DNA from: an uncultured Bizionia sp.
GTDB taxonomy: Bacteria; Bacteroidota; Bacteroidia; Flavobacteriales; Flavobacteriaceae
Assembly (NCBI GenBank): GCA_947496215.1
Contig: CANMCF010000021.1
Span: forward strand, 1 to 64,000
Direction: 5' to 3'
DNA length: 64,000 nt
Part shown: one piece after another, positions 54,914 to 62,974 of the stretch
Layout: each line of letters opens with the position of its first letter
Position numbering within the stretch: position 1 is the first letter of the stretch
Position numbers and translations under genes: made by a program
Notes under the pieces: model-generated
Told to the model about the DNA's origin: nothing
The model's input: the letters and a program-made list of their open reading frames with translations, nothing else
Databases searched by the model: none

Positions 54914-55897
54914 CTAGTTGTTTTTGTATACTTCCATTTTCAAACCTATTCCATAGTTGTTCAAACCGGCTTGAAGAAGGTTGGATCGTTGTATGTTTTT
55001 CTTGTCATACAATACCCATTTGTTACCATTCAGGAATATACGTTTTACATAGGTTCTCTTTACTGGGATTTGATCTGTAAAAGGTAACAATGGTCTGAAT
55101 GTGGTTGATACTTTGACGATACCTCGTTTTGTTTTTACTTCCTGATATTTTTTGTTAGGTAGCAATTTACCATTTTTGTCTGCATATCCCAATATTTGAA
55201 GGGAGACGAAGATGCCGGATTTCGGAATGTATATGTCGTATTTGGAAACATCCAATTCATAGGCTTTTTCATTGGCTTCCGTAGCAACGAAAACTATCTT
55301 GTCGTAAGTTAATACATCACCTGGGAAACCATCGTTGTTTTCATAGAAGTTGACTCTGAACAATGTGGAGAATGATTTCTTCTTTGTTTTTGCCTGTTTG
55401 CGTTTTCTCCAAGCTTTTGCTTCCACCTTTATGGGGAGGTACACAGTTGTAAGCCTTTTTGTCTTTGCATTTTCATTGGGAAAGAATACGGCGATTTCAG
55501 ATTCTATGGTCGGTAACCAGCATTTATAGTAATCTTCATGAATGGTAGGTTTAACCTTTTCGATCTTGAACTTCCCTTTGGGTTTCGTCTTTACGATAAC
55601 CTCTTGTAACATATCTACTTCAGATTTTAGATGAATGGTCTTTGGAAGGTTTTCAGTTGCTATTTTCAAATCCTTGAATCCCAATGAGGATATATATAAT
55701 GTATCGATGTCTCTATATAGTTTTTTAGAGAAGATGAATTTGCCGGCATCGTCTGCAAAAATACCATTGCCATTGCCAAATGAGATGGTGGCATACGATA
55801 CGGGGTGGTTAGTTTCAGCATCCAAAATGCTTGTTTGTGCTTTGACAACGAAAGTCAATGCTGCAAGCATATAGAATATTATTTGTCTTTTAATCAT
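54914..55897 (-). CDS. CarboxypepD_reg-like secreted protein
   Basis: 327 aa. Signal peptide 1-20 (FVVKAQ). Residues ~22-95 form a carboxypeptidase-D regulatory-like domain (ILDAETNHPVSYATISFGNGNGIFADDAGKF ... DTLYISSLGFKD). The rest is beta-rich and unassigned (YIPKSGIFVSLQILGYADKNGK, KRIFLNGNKWVLYDKKN). It resembles the outer-membrane-associated proteins that carry this domain in Flavobacteriaceae. No enzyme motif is visible. It lies 1 bp before the AlkD-like gene. Confidence 0.8.
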   Translation of the reverse strand: MIKRQIIFYMLAALTFVVKAQTSILDAETNHPVSYATISFGNGNGIFADDAGKFIFSKKLYRDIDTLYISSLGFKDLKIATENLPKTIHLKSEVDMLQEVIVKTKPKGKFKIEKVKPTIHEDYYKCWLPTIESEIAVFFPNENAKTKRLTTVYLPIKVEAKAWRKRKQAKTKKKSFSTLFRVNFYENNDGFPGDVLTYDKIVFVATEANEKAYELDVSKYDIYIPKSGIFVSLQILGYADKNGKLLPNKKYQEVKTKRGIVKVSTTFRPLLPFTDQIPVKRTYVKRIFLNGNKWVLYDKKNIQRSNLLQAGLNNYGIGLKMEVYKNN

Positions 55898-55964
55898 TGT
55901 TGGAAATCTTTGATGGCAATTATAAAACGAAACTATTTCTTTTTCAGTGTAAAGTTAACAAATA

Positions 55965-55996
55965 AAAAACGCCTCTTGTCATCAAGAGGCGTTTTT
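55965..55996. terminator. Perfect 14-bp stem terminator after the phosphatase
   Basis: AAAAACGCCTCTTG (55965-55978), TCAT loop, CAAGAGGCGTTTTT (55983-55996), 26 bp past the stop at 56023. T-tails on both strands. Confidence 0.88.
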
Positions 55997-56022
55997 GAGT
56001 TTGGTTGTGGATCGTTTGCCAT

Positions 56023-58164
56023 TTATTCAATGATGAATCGTTTGGTTGTTGATTCTGATTTCCTGTTTTTAACATTGATGAGGTAAACACCGCTTTGCAA
56101 ACCTTTCAGCCTTATAAGGGCATTGTCTCTCAATTTGCCCTTTTTTACGATACTACCTTTCATATCCATTATATCGTAAGTGAGGTTTTTTACATTGCCA
56201 TTTGTAACGGATACCTTGATACCATTGTTTGATCTTGTGGGATTTGGATTTATTCTTATGTCAAAATTGTTGCCCTCAATTGGATCTGTAGATAAAGTTT
56301 GCTCGGTAAAAGTAATAATCAGTTTTGCTGCTTTATTAGGATTTCCATCATAGGAATGAGCAACCCTTTTTGCATCATTGTCGGTACTGCTTATGCCAGT
56401 TCCCCTAATAATGAAACTAACGTTGTTACCCAATACCCAATCGTTTCTATTAACTAGGCTTTGTACCATGTCTTTTAAATCCGGTGTTCTTTGCGCAATG
56501 GTGTTTTGATTGCTTGACCACTCCGATGGGACCCATGTTACTTTATTGGATAATGTGATTCTGTCTGAAACATTGTCTGAAGAAGAAAAAATTGGAGAAT
56601 TAGCGCTGTCATGAAGTGCTATTTCCAACTCTGAATCATTGCTATTGTCTTCATCTGCGTTGAATTGTATGTATGCTTTGTCAATGATTGCATTTTGGGG
56701 CAACTCTATTGTTTTGAATCGCAACCCTATCACTTGCAAGGTAGAATAATCGAAAGCTAATTCGAGATCACTACTGTCATAATTGATATTGCCGTTTTCA
56801 TCTTCTTCAACATCATCATCACCATCATTGATGGAAACACTTATGGTCGTAAAGGTTGGGTCTGGGTCAGGATCGGTAATTGTCTCTCCTTTTATAATGG
56901 AGAAATAATCTATGACATTTCCATCACCATCCAATTGTTTGTAATCCAATCTTTCTCCATCTATGTCCAATACTCCAGATCCTATTTCTCCATAAGTAAC
57001 CTTATGAACAGGTTTGGCTCCATCGTCTCCCAGACCTTTACCAGCATTGCCGGTTGTTACATATACCGTGCCGTTGGAGGATGTGCCTTTGTCATAAACA
57101 CCACCATTGTCCTCCTGTCCCAATCCATCGTCAATAGCCATTGTGGAAGGGTTCCAAGTGTTTGAAAACCCAAAATGACCTTTTATCAATCCCGTTCTCT
57201 CATATCTGTGACTATGACCGTATACTACCAAATCCGCTCCATATTGTTCTATTATTGGAGCAAAGTTTTCACGTAATGTTATTAAGTCACTTTCTTCATC
57301 TGTATCATGCCCTCCACTGTAAATTGGATGGTGAAAGTATACGACGGTCCAGTGTTGAATATTGTTTGACAGGTCATTAACAAGCCAATTGGCCATATCT
57401 CCACCGACACTCAAATCTTCATCGGAAGTTTCTATGGTAACAAAATGGACATTGCCATAGTTGAAAGAGTAGTAACCTTCCGAATTAGATGGTACACCTC
57501 CCAATTCCCCATTGGTAGGCTGAGAGAAGATGCCATAGAAAACGTCTTCATTCCCGTAAAGAAGGTCATGATTTCCTGTACTGGACCAAAGATGAGTATT
57601 GATTAAAATGTCCTCATACATATTTTCAAACAAAGCAGCTTGATACTCTTCGTCCGTACCATAGGTGTAGGCATTGTCACCAAGCAATAACATTAAATCA
57701 GGAGAAGTTGAGTTTGAGAAATTTAGAAATCCATCTCGTACTTGTCTTTGTCTAAAGTCTTGAGTACCTGCATCTCCCAAGATCCAAGTCCTAAATGCTT
57801 TTTCTTCCCCGAAATTTGGGGCAGTGTTGAAGAATTGACTTTCTTGATTGTTGTTTGGTTCGTATAAAAATGTTTGAGAACCAACACGGTAATAATATTT
57901 GGTGTTTGCATCCAATCCCGTGATTTGCACTTCGTGATCTCGTGTTACATAGTCATCGCTAGTTGTTAGAGATAGGTTTTCTGTAGTCAACCCAAAAGCT
58001 ACACGAGAGTTTTCTAGGTTCGAAGTTCTCCATTTTACGATAATGCCATTTGGCCCTCCTTGCTGAAGGTAAGGTCCACGATTTATATCTTGTCCGTAAG
58101 TGCTAGAAGGTTGGCATACCAATGCTAAGAGCATCAGTATGTAAAGAATACGTTTTTTTTTCAT
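56023..58164 (-). CDS. Purple-acid-phosphatase-like metallophosphoesterase, T9SS type A
   Basis: 713 aa. Signal peptide 1-24. N-terminal Fn3-like purple-acid-phosphatase domain (RGPYLQQGGPNGIIVKWRT ... GLDANTKYYYRVG). The metallophosphatase domain (~125-390) has WILGDAGTQ, LLLGDNAYTYG, SSTGNHD, VYFHHPIYSGGHD and YGHSHRYERTG, the five metal-ligand motifs. A ~190-residue beta-rich (DNRLRE/CBM-like) domain follows (~435-625), then a type A sorting domain (IRINPNPTRSNNGIKVSV ... SGVYLINVKNRKSESTTKRFIIE). Secreted phosphomonoesterase, probably for phosphate scavenging. Confidence 0.93.
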   Translation of the reverse strand: MKKKRILYILMLLALVCQPSSTYGQDINRGPYLQQGGPNGIIVKWRTSNLENSRVAFGLTTENLSLTTSDDYVTRDHEVQITGLDANTKYYYRVGSQTFLYEPNNNQESQFFNTAPNFGEEKAFRTWILGDAGTQDFRQRQVRDGFLNFSNSTSPDLMLLLGDNAYTYGTDEEYQAALFENMYEDILINTHLWSSTGNHDLLYGNEDVFYGIFSQPTNGELGGVPSNSEGYYSFNYGNVHFVTIETSDEDLSVGGDMANWLVNDLSNNIQHWTVVYFHHPIYSGGHDTDEESDLITLRENFAPIIEQYGADLVVYGHSHRYERTGLIKGHFGFSNTWNPSTMAIDDGLGQEDNGGVYDKGTSSNGTVYVTTGNAGKGLGDDGAKPVHKVTYGEIGSGVLDIDGERLDYKQLDGDGNVIDYFSIIKGETITDPDPDPTFTTISVSINDGDDDVEEDENGNINYDSSDLELAFDYSTLQVIGLRFKTIELPQNAIIDKAYIQFNADEDNSNDSELEIALHDSANSPIFSSSDNVSDRITLSNKVTWVPSEWSSNQNTIAQRTPDLKDMVQSLVNRNDWVLGNNVSFIIRGTGISSTDNDAKRVAHSYDGNPNKAAKLIITFTEQTLSTDPIEGNNFDIRINPNPTRSNNGIKVSVTNGNVKNLTYDIMDMKGSIVKKGKLRDNALIRLKGLQSGVYLINVKNRKSESTTKRFIIE

Positions 58165-58329
58165 GATACAGTCTGAATTTGTTGGTTAAGGGGTATTGTT
58201 AAAAATGGACGCAAAAATATGGATAATATTCGAATTTAAAAGGAGTGTATTGTGTTAGTTTTATGTTTTTTGGATAATTATTGAATAATTAGTAATTGTT
58301 TATGTTCTTTTATTATTTGTTGAGCATAA

Positions 58330-58359
58330 AAAAAGACACTTTGTACAAAGTGTCTTTTT
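58330..58359. terminator. Palindromic terminator, DUF6249 gene
   Basis: AAAAAGACACTTTGT (58330-58344) and ACAAAGTGTCTTTTT (58345-58359) are perfectly complementary and adjacent; effective loop GTAC. It lies 22 bp past the stop of the gene at 58382. Confidence 0.85.
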
Positions 58360-58381
58360 CTATATTAAGTAATCTGAGTTT

Positions 58382-58726
58382 TTACTGATCCAACTTCTTT
58401 GTCATGGTAAAACCAGCAAACAAACCTACACCAGCCATTAGGAAAATGGTTCCAGGGAAGGCTACTTCTTCTTCAACTCCTAGATTGTAATGTAAAATGG
58501 AGGCAATGAAAATACCTATGCCAATTCCCATTAGCAACAAAGCAAGGTTTAATATTAGTACTTTCCATATTGGTGCAGTATGAGCTTTTCCTTTTATGAA
58601 AATACTGGCATCTGCCCCTTTTTCTATAAGAGCCAAACGTTCTTTGTTCCTAGTTGAAAAGTATAGATAAAATACTCCGAAGATTGCACCAAATATTATT
58701 GGTATGATAATTAATTCTGATCCCAT
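58382..58726 (-). CDS. DUF6249 small membrane protein
   Basis: 114 aa, three hydrophobic segments (~4-24, ~52-78, ~88-108). IPIIFGAIFGVFYLYFSTRNKERLALIEKGADASIF matches DUF6249, which is common in Bacteroidota next to ECF sigma genes. It is transcribed divergently from the ECF gene at 58842, so both share a short regulatory region. Function unknown. Confidence 0.85.
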   Translation of the reverse strand: MGSELIIIPIIFGAIFGVFYLYFSTRNKERLALIEKGADASIFIKGKAHTAPIWKVLILNLALLLMGIGIGIFIASILHYNLGVEEEVAFPGTIFLMAGVGLFAGFTMTKKLDQ

Positions 58727-58792
58727 AATTTGTTCGTTTTAATTGATTATTTTTAATGTGTTCTTAGCTTAAGACGATTACTTTTAAATCAT

Positions 58793-58835
58793 GGTTACAA
58801 GTTTTTCAAAATATTTTTTCAGCAGGGTTGTAACC
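58793..58835. promoter_or_regulatory. 8-bp inverted repeat upstream of ECF sigma gene
   Basis: GGTTACAA (58793-58800) and TTGTAACC (58828-58835) are perfect inverted repeats 27 bp apart, in the divergent region just before the preferred sigma start at 58842. Could be an operator or a leader hairpin. An ATG at 58791 in the same frame would make it coding, which seems less likely. Confidence 0.5.
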
Positions 58836-58841
58836 AAAACT

Positions 58842-59459
58842 ATGATGGTGTCGTCAAAAGAGCAAATGACCATCAAAGACGACCAATATTATATAACCAA
58901 AGTATTAGAAGGAGACACTAGCGCATTTGCCGTTTTGGTGGATCGTTATAAGGATTTGATCTTTACTTTGGCATTGAGAATGATCAAAAACAAAGAAGAA
59001 GCCGAAGAGGTTTCTCAAGATACATTTATAAAGGTGTATAAGAAATTATCCAAGTTCAAGGGGGATTCCAAGTTTTCGACTTGGATTTACAAAGTAACCT
59101 ACAATACGTGTTTGGATAGATTGAAGAAATTGAAACGTACCCAAAACACGGTTGCCATAGATGAGTTTACGGGACATCAAGTTAAAACAATGGACAATGC
59201 CTTGGATGCTTTGGAAGCTTCGGAAAAAAAACAAACTATTCAAGATTGTATGAACTTGTTGCCTAATGAAGATGGTTTTTTGTTGACTTTGTATTATTTT
59301 GAAGAACAATCTGTGGAGGAAATAGCCAAAGTGGTAAATTTGAAGCCCAACAATGTAAAGGTGAAATTGTTTAGGAGCAGAAAAAAATTAACGAACATCC
59401 TAAGGGAGAGGTTAGATCCCGAGATTATTGAAAGTTATGAAGTTGCTCATAAAAAATAA
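58842..59459 (+). CDS. ECF-type RNA polymerase sigma factor
   Basis: 205 aa from ATG 58842; the frame also has ATG 58791 and 58866, and relatives usually begin around MTIKDDQYYITKVLEGD, so the exact start is open. Region 2: AFAVLVDRYKDLIFTLALRMIKNKEEAEEVSQDTFIKVYKKL and FSTWIYKVTYNTCLDRLKKL. Region 4: CMNLLPNEDGFLLTLYYFEEQSVEEIAKVVNLKPNNVKVKLFRSRKKL. Followed at 40 bp by a membrane protein that is probably its regulator. Confidence 0.93.
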   Translation: MMVSSKEQMTIKDDQYYITKVLEGDTSAFAVLVDRYKDLIFTLALRMIKNKEEAEEVSQDTFIKVYKKLSKFKGDSKFSTWIYKVTYNTCLDRLKKLKRTQNTVAIDEFTGHQVKTMDNALDALEASEKKQTIQDCMNLLPNEDGFLLTLYYFEEQSVEEIAKVVNLKPNNVKVKLFRSRKKLTNILRERLDPEIIESYEVAHKK

Positions 59460-59499
59460 ATGCATTATTTAGAAATGCAAAAGTAAATATTAGGAACCG

Positions 59500-59913
59500 A
59501 TGAAAGAGAATGTAGATAAAAACATAGAAGAATTAACGAAGAAAATGCTTAAGAATACTGCTTTGCAGTCCCCTTCTTTTGATTTTACATCACAGGTAAT
59601 GTCACAAATAAATGCTATTTCTTCCAGCGAAGCCACAAAATATAAGACATTGATACCGAAAAGGTTTTGGGTTGTCATTCTGATGTCGGTCGTAGGACTT
59701 GTTGGTTTTTCCGTATTTGGAGGAACTGGGGAAACAACAAGCTGGTTTGAAAAATTAAATCTAGGAACCTTGTTTGATGGTAGGTTAACAGATGTGCTAT
59801 CTAGTGTTGAGATACCCAAGACGGTAGTCTACACGGTAGCATTGTTGGGGCTCATAATGTCCATTCAGATTCCACTGCTCAAACATTACTTCAACAATCG
59901 GTTGGAAAACTAA
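59500..59913 (+). CDS. Membrane protein, putative anti-sigma factor
   Basis: 137 aa. Polar N-terminus (ENVDKNIEELTKKMLKNTALQSPSFDFTSQVMSQI) followed by two hydrophobic segments (~52-72 and ~106-126) and a basic end. This organisation recurs downstream of ECF genes in Flavobacteriaceae; the cytoplasmic N-terminal part would bind the sigma factor. No zinc-finger HxxxCxxC motif is present. Role is inferred from position and topology. Confidence 0.72.
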   Translation: MKENVDKNIEELTKKMLKNTALQSPSFDFTSQVMSQINAISSSEATKYKTLIPKRFWVVILMSVVGLVGFSVFGGTGETTSWFEKLNLGTLFDGRLTDVLSSVEIPKTVVYTVALLGLIMSIQIPLLKHYFNNRLEN

Positions 59914-59926
59914 AAATATAATTTTT

Positions 59927-59957
59927 AAAAAAACATCGGTTGCGATGTTTTTTTTTT
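59927..59957 (+). terminator. Strong terminator between the two ECF modules
   Basis: ACATCG (59933-59938), GTTG loop, CGATGT (59943-59948), preceded by seven A and followed by ten T, so the stem extends to about 12 bp. Confidence 0.88.
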
Positions 59958-60021
59958 GCTTCTTTTGAAACCCTTTCACGAATATTTCGTTTTTACCAAT
60001 AGAGATGCTAACCAAAACTGG

Positions 60022-60579
60022 ATGTTTAAAAAAGACAGAACAATTATAGATAGGTGTATTAAAGGGGATCAAAAAGCGATGATGCATTTGTATGATACCT
60101 ATTGCAAGGCTATGTTTGTCATAGCGAGCAGGTATTTAAAAAAAGAAGAGGATGCAAAAGATGCCATGCAAGAAGGCTTTTTAAAGGCATTCATAAATAT
60201 TGAAAACTATACAAACGATTATAGTTTTGGTACTTGGCTAAAGCGTATCGTCATCAATCAATGTTTGGATGCTTTGCGAAAAAGACAATTGAATCTGGTT
60301 GAGGTAGATGCTGGCCATTTGGAATCAATATGCGATGATGTCAATGAGGATTGGAGCGTTGATGGTGCAATTTCAAAAGAAACCATCTTAAATGCCATAG
60401 AAAAGCTGACTGACAAATACAAGTTAGTAGTACAACTATACCTCATTGAAGGGTATGACCACATTGAAATCTCCCAAATCCTAGGAATACCCATAAAAAC
60501 ATCTCGAACACACTTGAGAAGGGGACGTATGCATCTCAAAGAATATTTAAAACAAGAATATCATGAAAAAAGACATTAG
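60022..60579 (+). CDS. ECF-type RNA polymerase sigma factor (second module)
   Basis: 185 aa from ATG 60022; the frame extends upstream but those codons lack sigma homology. IIDRCIKGDQKAMMHLYDTYCKAMFVIASRYLKKEEDAKDAMQEGFLKAFINI and FGTWLKRIVINQCLDALRKRQ (region 2) and AIEKLTDKYKLVVQLYLIEGYDHIEISQILGIPIKTSRTHLRRGRMHL (region 4). Distinct from the first sigma and not a recent duplicate. The last 17 bp overlap the next gene. Drives a four-gene operon to 62884. Confidence 0.92.
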   Translation: MFKKDRTIIDRCIKGDQKAMMHLYDTYCKAMFVIASRYLKKEEDAKDAMQEGFLKAFINIENYTNDYSFGTWLKRIVINQCLDALRKRQLNLVEVDAGHLESICDDVNEDWSVDGAISKETILNAIEKLTDKYKLVVQLYLIEGYDHIEISQILGIPIKTSRTHLRRGRMHLKEYLKQEYHEKRH

Positions 60580-61105
60580 GGATCTGTTTGATGGCAATGA
60601 AGGTTCCGACTTAGAGCTCCCAAAGGGACATAGGCAAGAATTTTTGGAAAAATTGAAGAAATCTAAATCAAGGAAGAGTAAAAGACAGGGATATGTTAAA
60701 ATTTACAGGGTGGCGGCTGTTCTTATTGTATTCTTATCAATAGGGATGGTAGTTTTTAACCCATTTTACAAAGATGAGAGTGAAGTGGTATCTAAGTCAC
60801 CGATAGAACTTCAAATAAAAAATATAGAAAAGGGGTATTTGATAAGCATAGGCAATGAATGGAAGAGTTTTTTAAAACTCACAAAAGATGAAAAACTCAT
60901 TGAAAGATACGAGAGAAAACTAGAAAGCCTAGATGCTGAATATAGAGAGATATTGAAAGTTTTTAAAAATGATAGCAATAATATTTCAGTTATTGAGTCA
61001 CTCATCGAAAATTTGAAAACACGATTGAAGCTTCTAAAGAACATTCAGGCTCACATCAAATTGTTAAATGAAAAAAGAGAAGAAAATGAGACGATTACAA
61101 TTTAA
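60563..61105 (+). CDS. Membrane anti-sigma factor candidate
   Basis: 180 aa. N-terminal cytoplasmic stretch (KKDIRDLFDGNEGSDLELPKGHRQEFLEKLKK), one membrane segment (~50-67, VAAVLIVFLSIGMVVF), then a long helical periplasmic part (EWKSFLKLTKDEKLIERYERKLESLDAEYREIL). The topology fits single-pass anti-sigma factors of flavobacterial ECF systems. It overlaps the sigma gene by 17 bp, which links their translation. No named domain recognised. Confidence 0.8.
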   Translation: MKKDIRDLFDGNEGSDLELPKGHRQEFLEKLKKSKSRKSKRQGYVKIYRVAAVLIVFLSIGMVVFNPFYKDESEVVSKSPIELQIKNIEKGYLISIGNEWKSFLKLTKDEKLIERYERKLESLDAEYREILKVFKNDSNNISVIESLIENLKTRLKLLKNIQAHIKLLNEKREENETITI

Positions 61106-62270
61106 AATAATAGTAACGCTAATACTTTTGATATCATGTGATTTGTATTCGCAAAAGCTAAAAGTGCACAATGAAGAGTTGGAAATAAATAATTCGGTAG
61201 AGACCAAGGTGTTTTTGAATGTGGACAATCTGGCTTTTGTAGTAGAGAAGTCCATAGATGACAAATTGCATATCGATTGTGAATTGGAGTTTACAAACTA
61301 CACCAAGGCCGAAATAGATGAGACTATGAAAGCATTGACCATAAATACAGGATTAAAGGGCAATGAGGTTTCCATCGCAGCGTTGAGTAGTAGAAGCATA
61401 GCGCCTGTCTGTTATGTGCTTAGTGAAGACATTGTCATCAAGGAGGTCTTGTCAAAGGATGAAGAGTCTAAAGAGAAATCGATTCATAAATCGAAAAGTT
61501 CCATGTTGGAAGAAGTCAACAAGGAGTCCATAAAGACTTTGGAGTTTTTAAATGAAACCTTCAAGTTTGAAGATCAAAAGGGGAATGAGAAAAAAGTGAG
61601 TATAGACAATGTACAAGTTTTAAAGAGTCGCTTTGTCCTAAGAATACCATCAAAAGTCAAGCTTTTCATAAAAGGGAATGACACAAAAATCAAAATGAAC
61701 GGAAGAATGTCAAATGAAATGGACATAGATATGAAAGGAGGAAGTCTCAAGGCCAAAATTATGGAAAACAAGCATAACAAGGTGAAAATGGATGATGTGG
61801 ATTTCAAAGTAGAGGCAATAGAGGGAGGGGAATATGCTATAGCAAATGTTTCAAATGTGTTGATGGGGAGCATTGAAAATGCCAAAATCACATCGGAGCT
61901 TTCTGAAATGGAAATTGGAGAAATTAAAAAAAATGTTTCCATCGTAGATTTCAATAGTGTATTGTGGTTGTACAACTTCTCAAATGATTTTGAGCATTTC
62001 GATTTGTCTTCAGAATATTCTAAGGTTCATTTCTTCTATCCTAAGACAGATTATGGTCTAAAGGTTTTTGGGCACAACACGGTTAATTATGTTGGTGACA
62101 TGACAGTAAAGATGAACCCTTCGAAAAAAGAAGAAAAAGGACTCATGATGGATAGGAAACCCCAAGGAGAAGGACGCTTCTCCGGTCAAATACAATTTGA
62201 CATGAAACATAGCATAATTCACTCTTATAGCAATTTGAAACTAGAAATAAACAAACACCAAAAACAATGA
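61068..62270 (+). CDS. Secreted protein of unknown function in ECF operon
   Basis: 400 aa from ATG 61068 (ATG 61086, MRRLQFKII, is also possible). Signal peptide ends near CDLYSQ. The rest is beta-rich with repeated short strands (FVLRIPSKVKLFIKGNDTKIKMNGRMSNEMDIDMKGGSLKAKIM, KMDDVDFKVEAIEGGEYAIANVSN). This pattern resembles DUF4097-type adhesin-like beta-helix proteins, though I could not place it firmly. No sorting domain and no lipobox. It overlaps the anti-sigma gene by 38 bp and its stop overlaps the next gene. Confidence 0.8.
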   Translation: MKKEKKMRRLQFKIIVTLILLISCDLYSQKLKVHNEELEINNSVETKVFLNVDNLAFVVEKSIDDKLHIDCELEFTNYTKAEIDETMKALTINTGLKGNEVSIAALSSRSIAPVCYVLSEDIVIKEVLSKDEESKEKSIHKSKSSMLEEVNKESIKTLEFLNETFKFEDQKGNEKKVSIDNVQVLKSRFVLRIPSKVKLFIKGNDTKIKMNGRMSNEMDIDMKGGSLKAKIMENKHNKVKMDDVDFKVEAIEGGEYAIANVSNVLMGSIENAKITSELSEMEIGEIKKNVSIVDFNSVLWLYNFSNDFEHFDLSSEYSKVHFFYPKTDYGLKVFGHNTVNYVGDMTVKMNPSKKEEKGLMMDRKPQGEGRFSGQIQFDMKHSIIHSYSNLKLEINKHQKQ

Positions 62271-62884
62271 AACAAATTATATTACCAATTATAGCAGGCT
62301 TTTTTATAAACCAAACGATATCCCAAAACAAAGGGATTACATTGGAAACCGACTATGGTTCCGACAATATTGAAATTAGAGACCTTTTGAGAGCGGAAGG
62401 TATCGAGACAGATGTTTTTAAATTTAAAGGTAATGACTTGAAGGGGAAGAATTATAAAATATTGGTCAAAGAATTTACAAATGGATCCTTGTCCAATATC
62501 GACACCATAATCGATAGTAAAAGCAACGATTATATAAAACCATTGGATCAAGCATTTTTCAATGTCAAGTTATATGTCAAGACACAGATTGACAATACGG
62601 TGAAAATGTCCTTTACCTTCGATCGATTCTTCTCTTCTAAAACTTATGACATCAAACATGTATCGGACAACTATGCATTGCATGATTTTACAGGAGGCAC
62701 GAAAGATATGGTAGTCCCAGTAGGAAAACCTACATACATAGGTACTTATTTCTTACCATATCATGATGAAGAAACAGGATATAAGATGTATTGTCAAGTA
62801 TCCAATAGCAAATACAAACCTGAGGAATGGGGGAGAGTCTTCAATGTGTCGAATTATTTTTTGATAGAGGCACAGTTTGAATAA
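62267..62884 (+). CDS. Secreted protein of unknown function, last gene of ECF operon
   Basis: 205 aa. Signal peptide ending at about residue 19 (FFINQTISQ). No family recognised. The mature part has paired beta segments (GITLETDYGSDNIEIRDLLRAEGIETDVFKFKGNDL, AFFNVKLYVKTQIDNTVKMSFTFDRFFSSKTYDI) and no catalytic motif. ATG overlaps the stop codon of the upstream gene (ATGA), indicating translational coupling. With the 400-aa protein it is a candidate output or signal partner of the second ECF pathway. Confidence 0.8.
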   Translation: MKQIILPIIAGFFINQTISQNKGITLETDYGSDNIEIRDLLRAEGIETDVFKFKGNDLKGKNYKILVKEFTNGSLSNIDTIIDSKSNDYIKPLDQAFFNVKLYVKTQIDNTVKMSFTFDRFFSSKTYDIKHVSDNYALHDFTGGTKDMVVPVGKPTYIGTYFLPYHDEETGYKMYCQVSNSKYKPEEWGRVFNVSNYFLIEAQFE

Positions 62885-62944
62885 TCAAAAACTATGAATG
62901 AATTATTTAAAAGGAATAAAATGGTCATAAGAGTCGAATGGCGA

Positions 62945-62974
62945 AAAATCATAGTCTTATTTGGCTATGATTTT
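62945..62974. terminator. Hairpin terminator spanning the stop codon of the sulfotransferase gene
   Basis: AAAATCATAG (62945-62954) and CTATGATTTT (62965-62974) with a 10-nt loop. The minus-strand stop codon at 62957-62959 lies in the loop. A-tract before and T-tract after allow termination in both directions, serving the ECF operon and the sulfotransferase gene. Confidence 0.7.
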
